A stretch of DNA of 41,206 nt from assembly GCF_018614975.1 (NCBI RefSeq), contig NZ_JAGGNR010000043.1, positions 1-41,206 on the forward strand, in the 5' to 3' direction. Source of the DNA: Paenibacillus polymyxa. GTDB taxonomy: Bacteria; Bacillota; Bacilli; Paenibacillales; Paenibacillaceae. A program made the position numbers and the translations under genes. Shown piece by piece: positions 31,835 through 41,022 of this stretch. The notes under the pieces were generated by a model. It made no database searches. It was not told the origin of the DNA and saw nothing but the letters and a program-made list of their open reading frames with translations. How positions within the stretch are numbered: position 1 is the stretch's first letter; each line of letters opens with the position of its first letter.

Positions 31835-34144
31835 TCAAATTCGTTTATAGTCCCGCCACTCCTCTGGCAGCAGGGAACGATAAGGTTCTTGGATAAATCG
31901 ATCGTCGACCAGCACCAACACTCCCCTGTCTTCCTCCGTCCGAATCAGCCGTCCACCCGCTTGCAGCACCTTGTTCATACCCGGGAAAATATAGGCATAA
32001 TTGAATCCGTTGCGTCCTGTCCGATCATAGTAATCACGTAATACGTTGTTCTCCAGACCAATCTGCGGCAGCCCCGCACCTACCACAACGACGCCATTCA
32101 AGCGGTCTCCCGGCAGATCGACACCTTCCGAGAATACGCCACCCATGACGGCAAATACCAATCGTGTTCGTTCAGGATTGGGCTGGAAACCATCCAAAAA
32201 CTGCTCCCGTTCCAGTTCGTTCATGCCTTGCTTTTGTATGACCGTATCCGCTTCACTTGGAAGCTGTGCATAGGTTTCGTATATCTCGCGCATGTAGGGA
32301 TAAGAAGGGAAGAACACCATTAGATTGCTGCGCGGCCATTCACTTACCAGCTGTTGAAGCATCTCCGCAATGGGTTGCCGGGACTGTTCCCTGTCCTTAT
32401 ATCGCACGGATAAGGGCAGGAGTCTCACATCCAATTGTTCGCGCTGAAACGGCGATGGAATCTGCAATGTATAATCCTCTTCCTCTGCACCCAGCATATC
32501 CCGATAATAGCGAAGGGGTGACAATGTAGCCGAGAAATGAATGAGGGATCGGAATCCTTTGGCCGTCTGACGAAGCAGTACCGAAGGATCGAGACAGAAT
32601 AACTTCACTCTCACTTCACTTCGAACACACTCTGCATACGTAATAAAACGTTCATCATACAGCTTGGCAATACGCAAGAAATTCTGTGCCGTGAAGTAGG
32701 CATCGAGCAGCAACTGATCTGTCTCGGCATTCCCCGAACCACCTTCGACCAGGCATTGCTCCGCAACCATGACAAAAGGCTCCAGCCGTTCAATCAGTTC
32801 CTCCGGCGCTTCCTGCTGGATGATCTTCCCTTCTTCTCCACCGTTTTTCCGAAGAGTAATCAGATACTTATCAATAGCCCCGGTGTAGTCAACAATGGCT
32901 TTGGCAGCAGGCACACTGCTGTCCAGCGACTGGAACTCCCTTTTCACATCCAGGAACACTGCCTTCTCCAGCTCGGCGGAAAACATCGTTCGGCCACGAT
33001 CGACCAGATTATGGGCCTCGTCCACCAGTAACACCGTCTTGCGTTTCTGTTCCTCCAACATTCTTTTCAGAGAGATCCGTGGATCAAAAATATAGTTATA
33101 ATCGCAGATCACCGCATCGGCTGCATACGCCGCATCCAGGGAAAACTCAAACGGACACACCCGATGTTTGCGCGCATACTGCTCAATGACCGGACGTGTC
33201 ATCAACGTCTCATGTTCCAGCATGTCCAGCACGGCCCCGTTAATACGGTCATAATAACCTTCACACATGCCGCACTGCCCCTTATCACAAGCTTCCTCTT
33301 CCTTAAAACATATCTTGTCCTTCGCGGTCAGACTGATCACATGCATCTTCAATCCTTCCGATTGCATCCGGGCAAAAGCTTCTTCTGCCGCCACCCGTGT
33401 CGTCGTCCTCGCCGTCAGATAGAACAATCGGCTCGCTTCGCCTTCACCAATCGCTTTGACTGTGGGAAACAGCACGGACATCGTTTTACCAATGCCTGTT
33501 GGTGCTTTGGCCATCAATCCCTGCCCCTCACGGATCGTCTTGTATACGGCTCCTGCCAGCTTCCGCTGCCCCTCCCGGTATTTGCGAAAAGGAAACGGTA
33601 GCTCTTTCACACTGATATCACGCTTTTCTTCATATGCAGCGATCATCTCTGCATAAGGCGCATAACCGGCAATCACTTCTGCCGCAAACTGCTCCAGCTC
33701 CTGTCGTTCTGCCATTCGGCGAAACCGTCTTTCTTCATGGGTCACCGAATGCACATACGTCAACTGCACTTGCATGCGTGGTTCATCTTGCTGAACGGCA
33801 TACATGTAGGCATACATCATGGCCTGCGCCCAGTGTACGGGTAGACCCTCTCCCAGATCATCCAGATTGCCCGCAGTTGATTTGATCTCATCCACCGTCA
33901 ACTGGCCCTCCAACCGGATCAGGCCATCACATCGTCCCTCCACCACATAGGTCAGCTCCCCATGTTGGATCTCAGCTTCGAGCACAATCTCTTTTAAATC
34001 CTCTTCCGTGTACTCCTTCTGTACCCGCTGATGAATTCGAGTTCCCTCCTGCATCGTGGCATTGGTCCGGAACCCTGGACGTATGCTGCCACTGCGGTAC
34101 ACATACTCCACCAGCGGTCTGACTGATATCCGAATTGTTGTCAT
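31835..34144 (-). CDS. DinG/Rad3-type DNA helicase with N-terminal nuclease-like domain
   Basis: This 769-residue protein has an N-terminal PD-(D/E)XK-like region (VEGRCDGLIRLEGQLTVDEI with KST following). It then has an XPD/DinG-type SF2 helicase with Walker A KAPTGIGKTMS, LLVDEAHNLVD, VFFPSYPYM, a final QAGGRLIRTEEDRG motif VI, and four Cys spread across CFKEEEACDKGQCGMC and RVCPFEF that would hold an iron-sulphur cluster. Such proteins act in DNA repair. The ribosome binding site before ATG 34144 is weak (GGTGATCG). It stands alone. Confidence 0.85.
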   Translation of the reverse strand: MTTIRISVRPLVEYVYRSGSIRPGFRTNATMQEGTRIHQRVQKEYTEEDLKEIVLEAEIQHGELTYVVEGRCDGLIRLEGQLTVDEIKSTAGNLDDLGEGLPVHWAQAMMYAYMYAVQQDEPRMQVQLTYVHSVTHEERRFRRMAERQELEQFAAEVIAGYAPYAEMIAAYEEKRDISVKELPFPFRKYREGQRKLAGAVYKTIREGQGLMAKAPTGIGKTMSVLFPTVKAIGEGEASRLFYLTARTTTRVAAEEAFARMQSEGLKMHVISLTAKDKICFKEEEACDKGQCGMCEGYYDRINGAVLDMLEHETLMTRPVIEQYARKHRVCPFEFSLDAAYAADAVICDYNYIFDPRISLKRMLEEQKRKTVLLVDEAHNLVDRGRTMFSAELEKAVFLDVKREFQSLDSSVPAAKAIVDYTGAIDKYLITLRKNGGEEGKIIQQEAPEELIERLEPFVMVAEQCLVEGGSGNAETDQLLLDAYFTAQNFLRIAKLYDERFITYAECVRSEVRVKLFCLDPSVLLRQTAKGFRSLIHFSATLSPLRYYRDMLGAEEEDYTLQIPSPFQREQLDVRLLPLSVRYKDREQSRQPIAEMLQQLVSEWPRSNLMVFFPSYPYMREIYETYAQLPSEADTVIQKQGMNELEREQFLDGFQPNPERTRLVFAVMGGVFSEGVDLPGDRLNGVVVVGAGLPQIGLENNVLRDYYDRTGRNGFNYAYIFPGMNKVLQAGGRLIRTEEDRGVLVLVDDRFIQEPYRSLLPEEWRDYKRI

Positions 34145-34265
34145 ACGATCACCCGTTCTGTTTGTAGTGACTATACTTTATCATGAAATATGCTTTTGGA
34201 CACAGCACCACCCTCAAGAAGCGAAAAATATTACAAGGAGAGATTGACATCCCATCGTCGCATAA

Positions 34266-34297
34266 GTAAAGTTAACTTTACGTAAAGCGAACTTTAC
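34266..34297. promoter_or_regulatory. Tandem 16-bp palindromic operators
   Basis: GTAAAGTTAACTTTAC (34266-34281, perfect palindrome) is followed without a gap by GTAAAGCGAACTTTAC (34282-34297, two changes). They end 4 nt before the GGGAGG of the XRE gene. Binding there would block both transcription and ribosome access. Most likely the autoregulatory sites of the XRE protein encoded next. Confidence 0.7.
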
Positions 34298-34313
34298 TTA
34301 CGGGAGGATATAC

Positions 34314-34526
34314 TTGCAAAATCTAATCAGAGACAAACGAATACATATGCACATCACACAGGAAGAACTGTCTCAACGGCTAAAGGTCTCAAGGCAGACC
34401 ATCATATCGTTGGAATCCGGAAAGTACAAACCTTCTCTTGTGCTTGCTCACAAGCTTGCCCAATTATTTGGCTGTCAGATCGAGGAATTATTTATTTTTG
34501 AAGGAGATGAGAATATTGAGTTCTGA
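34314..34526 (+). CDS. Small XRE-family (Cro/CI-type) regulator
   Basis: This 70-residue protein is a bare helix-turn-helix: MHITQEELSQRLKVSRQTII, then SLESGKYKPSLVLAHKLAQL, with the typical FGCQIEELF end, as in YgzD/YozG-type regulators. The start is TTG 34314, with GGGAGG 6 nt upstream. It overlaps the next gene, which points to a regulator and membrane-protein pair. Confidence 0.85.
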   Translation: MQNLIRDKRIHMHITQEELSQRLKVSRQTIISLESGKYKPSLVLAHKLAQLFGCQIEELFIFEGDENIEF

Positions 34527-34830
34527 ATTACTGAATCGGATGATCGGGATTGGTGGAATTGTAGCTGGTTTGTTAATTGCAATACTCATTATTTTTTTCA
34601 CAAGGTTGATTGCAAAAAAGCACAACGGACTGGATGAGCGGTATCTCTATTGTATCACGAGAGCAAAGGCCTTCTCCTGGAATGCGACAACCATCAGTCT
34701 TGCTCTGGCTTGGATCCTCGTAGTTATGCTAGACGGAATATCGCTTTCCTTTTTCATTATTACTGCAGTGTTTGTCATTCATTGTTTATCTTCTATTGCG
34801 GCAAACCTATACTACTCAGCTCGGAATTAG
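34516..34830 (+). CDS. Small membrane protein paired with the XRE regulator
   Basis: This protein of about 104 residues has three predicted helices (IGIGGIVAGLLIAILIIFF, SWNATTISLALAWILVVML and ISLSFFIITAVFVIHC). TTG 34516 is preferred: AAGGAG at 34501-34506 then gives 9-nt spacing, while ATG 34507 lies directly on the Shine-Dalgarno. It overlaps the XRE stop, so the two are translationally coupled. XRE plus small membrane protein pairs are common in Bacillales; the role of this one is unknown. Confidence 0.7.
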   Translation: MSSELLNRMIGIGGIVAGLLIAILIIFFTRLIAKKHNGLDERYLYCITRAKAFSWNATTISLALAWILVVMLDGISLSFFIITAVFVIHCLSSIAANLYYSARN

Positions 34831-34922
34831 CCCATCTGTCCGATACACATGAAACCGATTGGACTCGCACAATCCCATATGCTATCTTGAAATAGAATGT
34901 ACTTAATAAGGAGGCAGCTTCT

Positions 34923-35420
34923 ATGTATATCTATTTGGTTCCTTCACCGATTCCGGATGCACTTGCTGCATACCCGCATCTAACTTTGCGAAGCGAAGAT
35001 CAGGTGCGCCTGGCTATTGAATCCGCTGAACGCCTGATGAATATCGAGTCTGATGATAAAATAGCCGCATATGAAGCTTTCGATGCCGCAGGTTCCTGGA
35101 CTGGCGGTGGTTACGCTGTTCTCAACAATATCCCTGTCACAGAAGATGGTCGTAACGATTTTGAAGAACGGTTTAAGAACCGTGCCCGCAAGGTAGAAGA
35201 CGAGCCTGGCTTTGTCGGTATTCGTGTGCTTCGTCCTTTGAAGGATGACACGTATGTCGTACTTACACTCTGGCAGTCGGAAGAACACTTCAAAGGCTGG
35301 CAGGAATCCCAAGCATATAGTCACGCTCACCGAAACCGCAGTACAAGCGAAGGGCTGACCGCACAGAAGCCTACCATGTTCCCCAGACCTTCTTACGTCA
35401 CAACGTACACTATAGAATAA
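34923..35420 (+). CDS. HmoB-like haem-degrading monooxygenase
   Basis: This 165-residue protein has a C-terminal antibiotic-biosynthesis-monooxygenase (ABM) domain: YAVLNNIPVTEDGRNDFEER, then PGFVGIRVLRPLKDDTYVVL and WQSEEHFKGWQES, followed by AHAHR-type His (SHAHRN). The length and the N-terminal extra domain match B. subtilis HmoB, an IsdG-type enzyme that breaks haem and releases iron. I see no clear Fur box upstream. AGGAGG lies before the ATG. Confidence 0.85.
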   Translation: MYIYLVPSPIPDALAAYPHLTLRSEDQVRLAIESAERLMNIESDDKIAAYEAFDAAGSWTGGGYAVLNNIPVTEDGRNDFEERFKNRARKVEDEPGFVGIRVLRPLKDDTYVVLTLWQSEEHFKGWQESQAYSHAHRNRSTSEGLTAQKPTMFPRPSYVTTYTIE

Positions 35421-35469
35421 CGGAATGGGTCACATCTGGCTTTTATCGCAGTAGCCCATGTCTTTCAAA

Positions 35470-35496
35470 CCTCTTCCTGCATGGAAGAGGTTTTTT
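35470..35496 (+). terminator. Intrinsic terminator
   Basis: CCTCTTCC (35470-35477) pairs with GGAAGAGG (35483-35490), then six T. It ends the monooxygenase transcript. Confidence 0.88.
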
Positions 35497-35589
35497 GCCG
35501 TCAATTGTTGAATGCTCTCATTTTTGACACAGCCTTGCTGAGATAGGATAATACTTGTTAAATGAAACTTCGGAAGGGAAGGCGGTACC

Positions 35590-37563
35590 TTGTCACGCAG
35601 TTCACTCACCCGATTTCTAAGCGGACCATTTATATTCTTTACCATTATCATGATGATCAAAAGTTCACTGGCCTGGATCGTTATCTTCGATGACATCCCT
35701 GTCTGGAAACCACTGCTGACCGAATTGCCGCTCATCTGGATCGGCTTCTGTCTGATTGAGTGGTTTGCTGCCAAGCGACGGATGTGGATGTACCTTGCCG
35801 TGGATCTACTGCTCTCAGGGATTTTCTTTGCAGCCATCATGTACTACAAATATTATGGTGTAATCGTTAACTATCACGCGTTGGCACAAGTGAATCAGGT
35901 GACCTCGGTCAAGAGCAGCATGTTCTCTTTGCTTGACCCCTATTATTTGTTTATTTTTGCAGACGTTCTGATCATTGGGGGGATACTCATACGTCGCCGG
36001 ATCAAGCTCGGGAGTACAGAACGCCCGAACCGTATTCCACTTGAACGACGTGCCAGAAGACGGGTTGCCTCGGTCATTCTGACCCTGTCCATGATCCTGT
36101 GCATGCTCAACATCTATCCCAATCGGGCCAGCATGAGTGAGCTTACACAAGCAGAACAGATGGGCATCCTCGGTTACGAGGCGTACACGATCCTGGATCG
36201 ACCTGATAAACCTGTGCCCATCGCTCACATTGATCAGGCTGACATCGACCAGTTGAAGCAAACGACCGAACTTCCTGCGATTGTGGAGCAGGGTGCGGCA
36301 AGCGGACGCAACGTGATTATGCTCCAGTTGGAATCGTTCCAGAACTTCCTGATTGGATTAGAGGTCGATGGACAGGAGATCACGCCAAACCTGAATGAAT
36401 TGGCTAGACAGAGCCTGTATTTTCCCAACTTTTATCAGCAAGTGGGACAAGGAAATACATCAGATGCAGAATTTGTAGTGAATACATCGTTCTACACCCC
36501 ACCGAACGGGGCAGCAACGACTGTATATGCGGATAAAGCTCTGCCGAGTCTACCCAAGCTAATGTCAGCGAGCGGATATCAGACAGCCACATTCCATACA
36601 AATGATGTTCGATTCTGGAATCGGGATCAGTTATACAAGGCACTTGGATTCGACCAGTATTATGATATCGATTATTTCGGCACACAGGACTCTATCGCCT
36701 TTTCGGCCTCGGATGAAGTACTGTATTCCAAAACACTGGATAAGCTGGAATCCATGCATTCTTCGGGTGATCCCTTCTATGCCCATATCATCTCCATGTC
36801 AGCCCATCACCCGTACACTTTGCCTAAAAACAAGGTGAAGCTGACCCTGCCTGAGCGTTACAAGGATACGTTGCCCGGTGACTATCTGGTATCACAGCAT
36901 TATGCAGATCAGGCAGTTGGACAGTTGATTGCTGGATTGAAAGAACGGGGATTATGGGAAAATAGCGTGTTTGTCTTGTACGGGGATCACCTGGGGCTTC
37001 CCATCTACTCACTGGATCGGGATGACAAAGTCCTTATGAAAGAGTTGTATGGTCGGGAATACACTTCAGCAGATATGATTAATATTCCACTCATTATCTC
37101 GGCCCCGGGCGTTACCCCGGGTGTACAACTGGAACAGATCGGAGGCCAGGTGGACATTCTGCCAACGATTGCCGGTCTAACCGGAGTATCGTTAGATGAC
37201 CAATTACACTTTGGACAGGATTTGTTGCGTGAAGGGGGAAATCTCCTACCCGAACGTTATTACCTTCCTTCCGGGTCGGTGCTAAACGATGCTTCTCTCT
37301 TCATTCCGGCGAAAGGATACGGGGACGGAACGCATTATTCCCTGGCTGATGCGGGCAGACAGAATGCCGGGCAACAGCAGATGAATGTTCCTTCAGACAA
37401 GATGCCGAAGAATTCGGGAGAAAAGGGATATCCTACACTAGCCACGCCCAATAACAGTGTGGTGTCCTCTTCGCGGTTTATAACGAAGGAACAATATGAT
37501 CGGGCATTGGATCTTGCACACTTGTCCAACAGTTATTTAAGCCAGCTACCGGACCGAAAATGA
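35590..37563 (+). CDS. LTA synthase family (sulfatase-domain) protein
   Basis: This 657-residue protein has five N-terminal membrane helices and an extracellular sulfatase-type domain. The nucleophile Thr lies in QGNTSDAEF, as in LtaS. The metal-binding and substrate motifs NVIMLQLESFQNF, FHTNDVRFWNRD, YAHIISMSAHHPY and LYGDHLGLP are present. It transfers or hydrolyses glycerol-phosphate units on the outer face. Whether it is the polymerase or a primase/paralogue cannot be told. The start is TTG 35590, behind AAGGGAAGG. Confidence 0.9.
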   Translation: MSRSSLTRFLSGPFIFFTIIMMIKSSLAWIVIFDDIPVWKPLLTELPLIWIGFCLIEWFAAKRRMWMYLAVDLLLSGIFFAAIMYYKYYGVIVNYHALAQVNQVTSVKSSMFSLLDPYYLFIFADVLIIGGILIRRRIKLGSTERPNRIPLERRARRRVASVILTLSMILCMLNIYPNRASMSELTQAEQMGILGYEAYTILDRPDKPVPIAHIDQADIDQLKQTTELPAIVEQGAASGRNVIMLQLESFQNFLIGLEVDGQEITPNLNELARQSLYFPNFYQQVGQGNTSDAEFVVNTSFYTPPNGAATTVYADKALPSLPKLMSASGYQTATFHTNDVRFWNRDQLYKALGFDQYYDIDYFGTQDSIAFSASDEVLYSKTLDKLESMHSSGDPFYAHIISMSAHHPYTLPKNKVKLTLPERYKDTLPGDYLVSQHYADQAVGQLIAGLKERGLWENSVFVLYGDHLGLPIYSLDRDDKVLMKELYGREYTSADMINIPLIISAPGVTPGVQLEQIGGQVDILPTIAGLTGVSLDDQLHFGQDLLREGGNLLPERYYLPSGSVLNDASLFIPAKGYGDGTHYSLADAGRQNAGQQQMNVPSDKMPKNSGEKGYPTLATPNNSVVSSSRFITKEQYDRALDLAHLSNSYLSQLPDRK

Positions 37564-37599
37564 CGCGAAGTCACTTCAGAGACTACAAGAGCTGATCGA

Positions 37600-38493
37600 T
37601 CAATATTCTTTAAAATAATTCAGTAGTTCCGATTGAAAATTTTGGGTAGTAAAACTACGCTCACGATTTTTATGAACAATCAAACCATGTGTAAAACTTA
37701 TTTTAGAAGTAAAAGGAAGAATGTTTAGGCTACCCATCTTTAGTTCGTTTTTAATCGCTATTTCAGGGACCAAGACAAAACCTTTACCGCAGCATACAAG
37801 TTGCTTGATCATCTCAAGACTTGATAGCTCTAAGGCATCTTTAACCACAACCCCTTGATTCTTTAAAACATCAACAGCAGTCGTATGATACAAACAAGAC
37901 GTGCCACTGCTGATAAAAACCTCTTCGTTTAGAATCTGCGCCCCTGCACTTTCCACTTTCCGAGCCAAATCCTCGGATGCAGCAAAAACAATAGTCTCTT
38001 CCATAATCGGATAAAAGAGAATGTCATGTCGCTCAGGGTTTTGCGGAACAATGCCAAAATCCAGCGCATAATCCAGCACACCTTTCAGAATATCTTGATG
38101 CGTCCCTTGTTCAATCCGCAAATTTACGCTTTGAACGTTTCTCGTATATTCCTGTACAAATGGAAGCATCCGTGTAAGAAAAAAGGATTCCTGTAATCTA
38201 ATATTTATTGTTCCACAGGGCTGATTCATTTCGTTCATACTTTCTTTAAGGGATTCACTTAAGTGGACATACTGATACGCATATTTGGAAAATACTTTTC
38301 CAGCTTCCGTAGGTTCTACCCCTCGTGGAAATCGATGGAACAATTTCTGTCCGCAGATCTTCTCCAACTGTTGAATATGAGTTGTTACTGTGGACTGGAC
38401 ATAACCTAAGCGCTCCCCAGCTCGGCTGAAACTCTTCTCTTCAAGCAACGCAATAAATGCCTGAAAAAAACGACCCTCTAAGGAATTGATCAC
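37600..38493 (-). CDS. LysR family transcriptional regulator
   Basis: This LysR regulator of about 297 residues has an N-terminal winged helix (FIALLEEKSFSRAGERLGYV, then QSTVTTHIQQLEKICGQKLF) and a periplasmic-binding-like effector domain. GTG 38493 is preferred (GGTGA 5 nt upstream); GTG 38502 is an alternative. It is divergent from the alpha/beta-hydrolase at 38691 and may control it. Confidence 0.88.
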   Translation of the reverse strand: MINSLEGRFFQAFIALLEEKSFSRAGERLGYVQSTVTTHIQQLEKICGQKLFHRFPRGVEPTEAGKVFSKYAYQYVHLSESLKESMNEMNQPCGTINIRLQESFFLTRMLPFVQEYTRNVQSVNLRIEQGTHQDILKGVLDYALDFGIVPQNPERHDILFYPIMEETIVFAASEDLARKVESAGAQILNEEVFISSGTSCLYHTTAVDVLKNQGVVVKDALELSSLEMIKQLVCCGKGFVLVPEIAIKNELKMGSLNILPFTSKISFTHGLIVHKNRERSFTTQNFQSELLNYFKEY

Positions 38494-38690
38494 ATCTTTC
38501 ACCCTTTGTATTTTAATTTGAAATAGCTAGCATCTAATCTATTCGTTAGTCACATAAACATTTCAATTATACTATAAAATCATCACCCGTTTTACGAGTG
38601 CCATCGCAATAAAAATATAACGCTTTGAATTTGAAAAAAATGAGAGGCATTGTATTTGGCCACTTATTCAATCCAGAAGGAGATGTGCAA

Positions 38691-39548
38691 ATGAGGATTC
38701 GTTATCAGCAACAGCAGGTTGGAGATGTCGAAGTTTTTTACCGCGAAGCTGGTCCTAAAGATGGTCAGGTTATTTTACTATTACACGGGTTCCCATCCTC
38801 AAGTCATATGTTTCGCGACCTAATTCCCAAACTGGCTGAGCAGTACCGCGTCATTGCCCCTGATCTTGCCGGGTTTGGTCTCACAACGACTCCACCGCTT
38901 GGTCAATTTGACTTCACATTTGACAGCCTGTTCCGAGTTATTGAAGGTTTTACTGAAGTATTAGCTCTCAAAAAGTATGTATTGTATGTGTTTGATTATG
39001 GGGCACCTGTTGGTTATCGTTTGGCAGTGGCTCATCCGGAACAGGTTCAAGCAATTATTAGTCAGAATGGTAACGCATATATCGAAGGGTTTAGTGACGC
39101 ATGGGGATCCTGGGAGACTTATTGGCACTCTCCAACACCTGAAAACCGTGAAGCATGTCGTAGTTCCTTGACCCCCGAAACTATCCGTAACTTTCAGTAT
39201 TTTCATGGCACTGATCCCAGCCTTGTTTCACCAGACGGATATTCACTGGATATTGCCTACATGTCGCGTCCGGAAGCTGAAGAAATCCAACTGGATTTGA
39301 TCCTTGATTATAGAACAAATTTGGATCGTTATCCTGACTTTCAGACCTATTTCCGCCATTATCAACCTCATCTTCTAGCTGTATGGGGTAAAAATGATCC
39401 TGCCTTTCTTCCTGCTGGAGCTGTAGCTTATAAGCGCGATATCCCATCTGCAGAAGTGCATTTACTTGATACTGGGCATTTTGCTCTCGAAACACATGTT
39501 ACCGAGATCCATGAGCTCATTCACCAATTCTTAAAAAAGATATTTTAA
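38691..39548 (+). CDS. Alpha/beta-hydrolase, epoxide hydrolase/haloalkane dehalogenase-like
   Basis: This 285-residue enzyme has an oxyanion-hole LLHGFPSSS at 31-39 and the nucleophile elbow VFDYGAPVG with Asp102 rather than Ser. That places it with epoxide hydrolases and dehalogenases. A late VWGKNDPAF gives an Asp, and DTGHFALE gives the catalytic His. ATG 38691 is chosen because AAGGAG lies 8 nt upstream; an earlier in-frame ATG at 38640 has no ribosome binding site. Substrate unknown. Divergent from a LysR regulator. Confidence 0.88.
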   Translation: MRIRYQQQQVGDVEVFYREAGPKDGQVILLLHGFPSSSHMFRDLIPKLAEQYRVIAPDLAGFGLTTTPPLGQFDFTFDSLFRVIEGFTEVLALKKYVLYVFDYGAPVGYRLAVAHPEQVQAIISQNGNAYIEGFSDAWGSWETYWHSPTPENREACRSSLTPETIRNFQYFHGTDPSLVSPDGYSLDIAYMSRPEAEEIQLDLILDYRTNLDRYPDFQTYFRHYQPHLLAVWGKNDPAFLPAGAVAYKRDIPSAEVHLLDTGHFALETHVTEIHELIHQFLKKIF

Positions 39549-39595
39549 GACAAACTTAAATGGGCTCAATCTCAACCTTGAACTAGTGAAATAGA

Positions 39596-39643
39596 AAAAG
39601 CCCGTAGAAGCAGGTCCAATAATGGCCTGTTCTACGGGCTTTT
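39596..39643. terminator. Bidirectional terminator
   Basis: AAAAGCCCGTAGAA (39596-39609) pairs with TTCTACGGGCTTTT (39630-39643), with GCAGG/CCTGT inside. It separates the hydrolase from the convergent truncated nitrilase gene. Confidence 0.85.
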
Positions 39644-39712
39644 GTATTACTGTTATCATTCGTCATGGTACTTGCGACGTCACCATTTTCTAATGTTCTA
39701 TCCTGCTCCCTT

Positions 39713-40081
39713 TTACAACGGCAGTAGTGCAACCGACTTGCAAGCATCCAATTGATCTACCATGGCAAGCCACTCCTGCGGTTTGTTCGGTAACACCGCA
39801 TAATATCGATTCAGGAACAGGTGCATGCCGTACTTGGCAGCAAGTGATGTGAATAGTTGTTCATATTGCTGCGTAAAGTTCGGCAGATCCTCAATCGTCA
39901 GTGCATTGCCTTGTTTGTCTCCAATGGACATTAATTGTGTTGTGAAAAATTCCGGGAAAAGTACAAATTCGGTTCCGTATTCGCTCGCTGTCCGTATGTA
40001 ATGCTCAGCCTGAGCGGCGAACTGCTCAAATGATCTGATTGTCTGCAATTGGTATTGTACAGCGGATACCCGCAGTTTCAT
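39713..40081 (-). pseudogene. Truncated carbon-nitrogen hydrolase (nitrilase family)
   Basis: The first 90 residues (MKLRVSAVQYQLQTI and onwards) match the start of the nitrilase fold. The Glu of the catalytic triad is visible in EFVLFPEFFTTQL, and LFTSLAAKYGMHL follows. The frame then changes to an unrelated tail (FLNRYYAVLPNKPQEWLAMV and more), ending after 122 residues. The catalytic Lys and Cys are both missing. The intact gene would be much longer, so an internal deletion has fused the N-terminus to the end of some other gene. GGAGGTG lies 7 nt before ATG 40081, so it may still be expressed. Confidence 0.7.
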
Positions 40082-40137
40082 GTTCGTACACCTCCACCAT
40101 GATTGTGCTTCCATGGGGATATTTCTATTTGGCTCCC

Positions 40138-41022
40138 TTACTCACCCAGCATCGACTGTGTAAATCCGATCCATTCTCTCGTGGCAAATGAAAGATAGCG
40201 GTCCTTCCGCCAGATCATCCCGAGCTGCCATGGAATCACCGGTTCCACCACGGGTATGATGCGTACGCGCATATGGTCCACCTCACGACAGATCGTCTCC
40301 GGCAATAAGGCTACACCCAGATTGGCGGCAACCATCGCGCTGAGCAGATCCCACTGGGAGCTCTCATATACCACCCGAGGCTGGAACCCGGCATGCTGGC
40401 AGGCCACAATAATCCGGTCATGCAATGCAAAATCTTCCCGAAACAGCACAAAGGCGTCGTTTTCCAGTTCATGCAGCGCAACCGACTCTTTTCCCGCAAG
40501 TGGATGTGAAGGGTGTACGAGAAGGTTCAGTTTCTCTTTGACAAACACAAAATGATCCAAAAGCTCATCCACGGTTGGCAGTACGGCAACGCCAATATCC
40601 AGTGCACCACTGATCACATCAGCCTCCACTTTTTTGGCACCATCCTCAAACAGCTGAATGGTCACCTGCGGGTAGGCTTTGTGAAATTCGCCAATGATCA
40701 TGGGGAAAAAGCTTGATCCTACCATCGGCGGCAAGCCAATCCGCAGATGGCCTTTCTTCAAGTTCATCAGATCGTCCAATTCGGATGACAGACTGCGGAA
40801 TGATTTTTCAATCTCAAGCGCCTGCCGAAAAAACACATGGCCTGCATCGGTTAGCTCCACCTTTTTACCATAACGGTCCAACAACGTGATCCCTAATTCC
40901 TCTTCAAGACTCTTGATCGTCTTGCTGATCGTGGGCTGGGTGATATATAAAACTTCGGCGGCTTTTGTGAAACTCTGCTGCCGGGCAACTTCCAGAAAAT
41001 ATTGCAAATGGCGGATATCCAT
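40138..41022 (-). CDS. LysR family transcriptional regulator (CidR/CysL-like)
   Basis: This 294-residue regulator has the winged helix MDIRHLQYFLEVARQQSFTK followed by AAEVLYITQPTISKTIKSLE, and the effector domain with RIGLPPMVGSSFFPMIIGEF. It resembles the CidR/CysL branch. ATG 41022 is preferred over ATG 41043 because AGGTGGGG lies 8 nt upstream. Its target is not apparent. The region beyond (to 41206) is AT-rich, with no gene I can see. Confidence 0.9.
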   Translation of the reverse strand: MDIRHLQYFLEVARQQSFTKAAEVLYITQPTISKTIKSLEEELGITLLDRYGKKVELTDAGHVFFRQALEIEKSFRSLSSELDDLMNLKKGHLRIGLPPMVGSSFFPMIIGEFHKAYPQVTIQLFEDGAKKVEADVISGALDIGVAVLPTVDELLDHFVFVKEKLNLLVHPSHPLAGKESVALHELENDAFVLFREDFALHDRIIVACQHAGFQPRVVYESSQWDLLSAMVAANLGVALLPETICREVDHMRVRIIPVVEPVIPWQLGMIWRKDRYLSFATREWIGFTQSMLGE

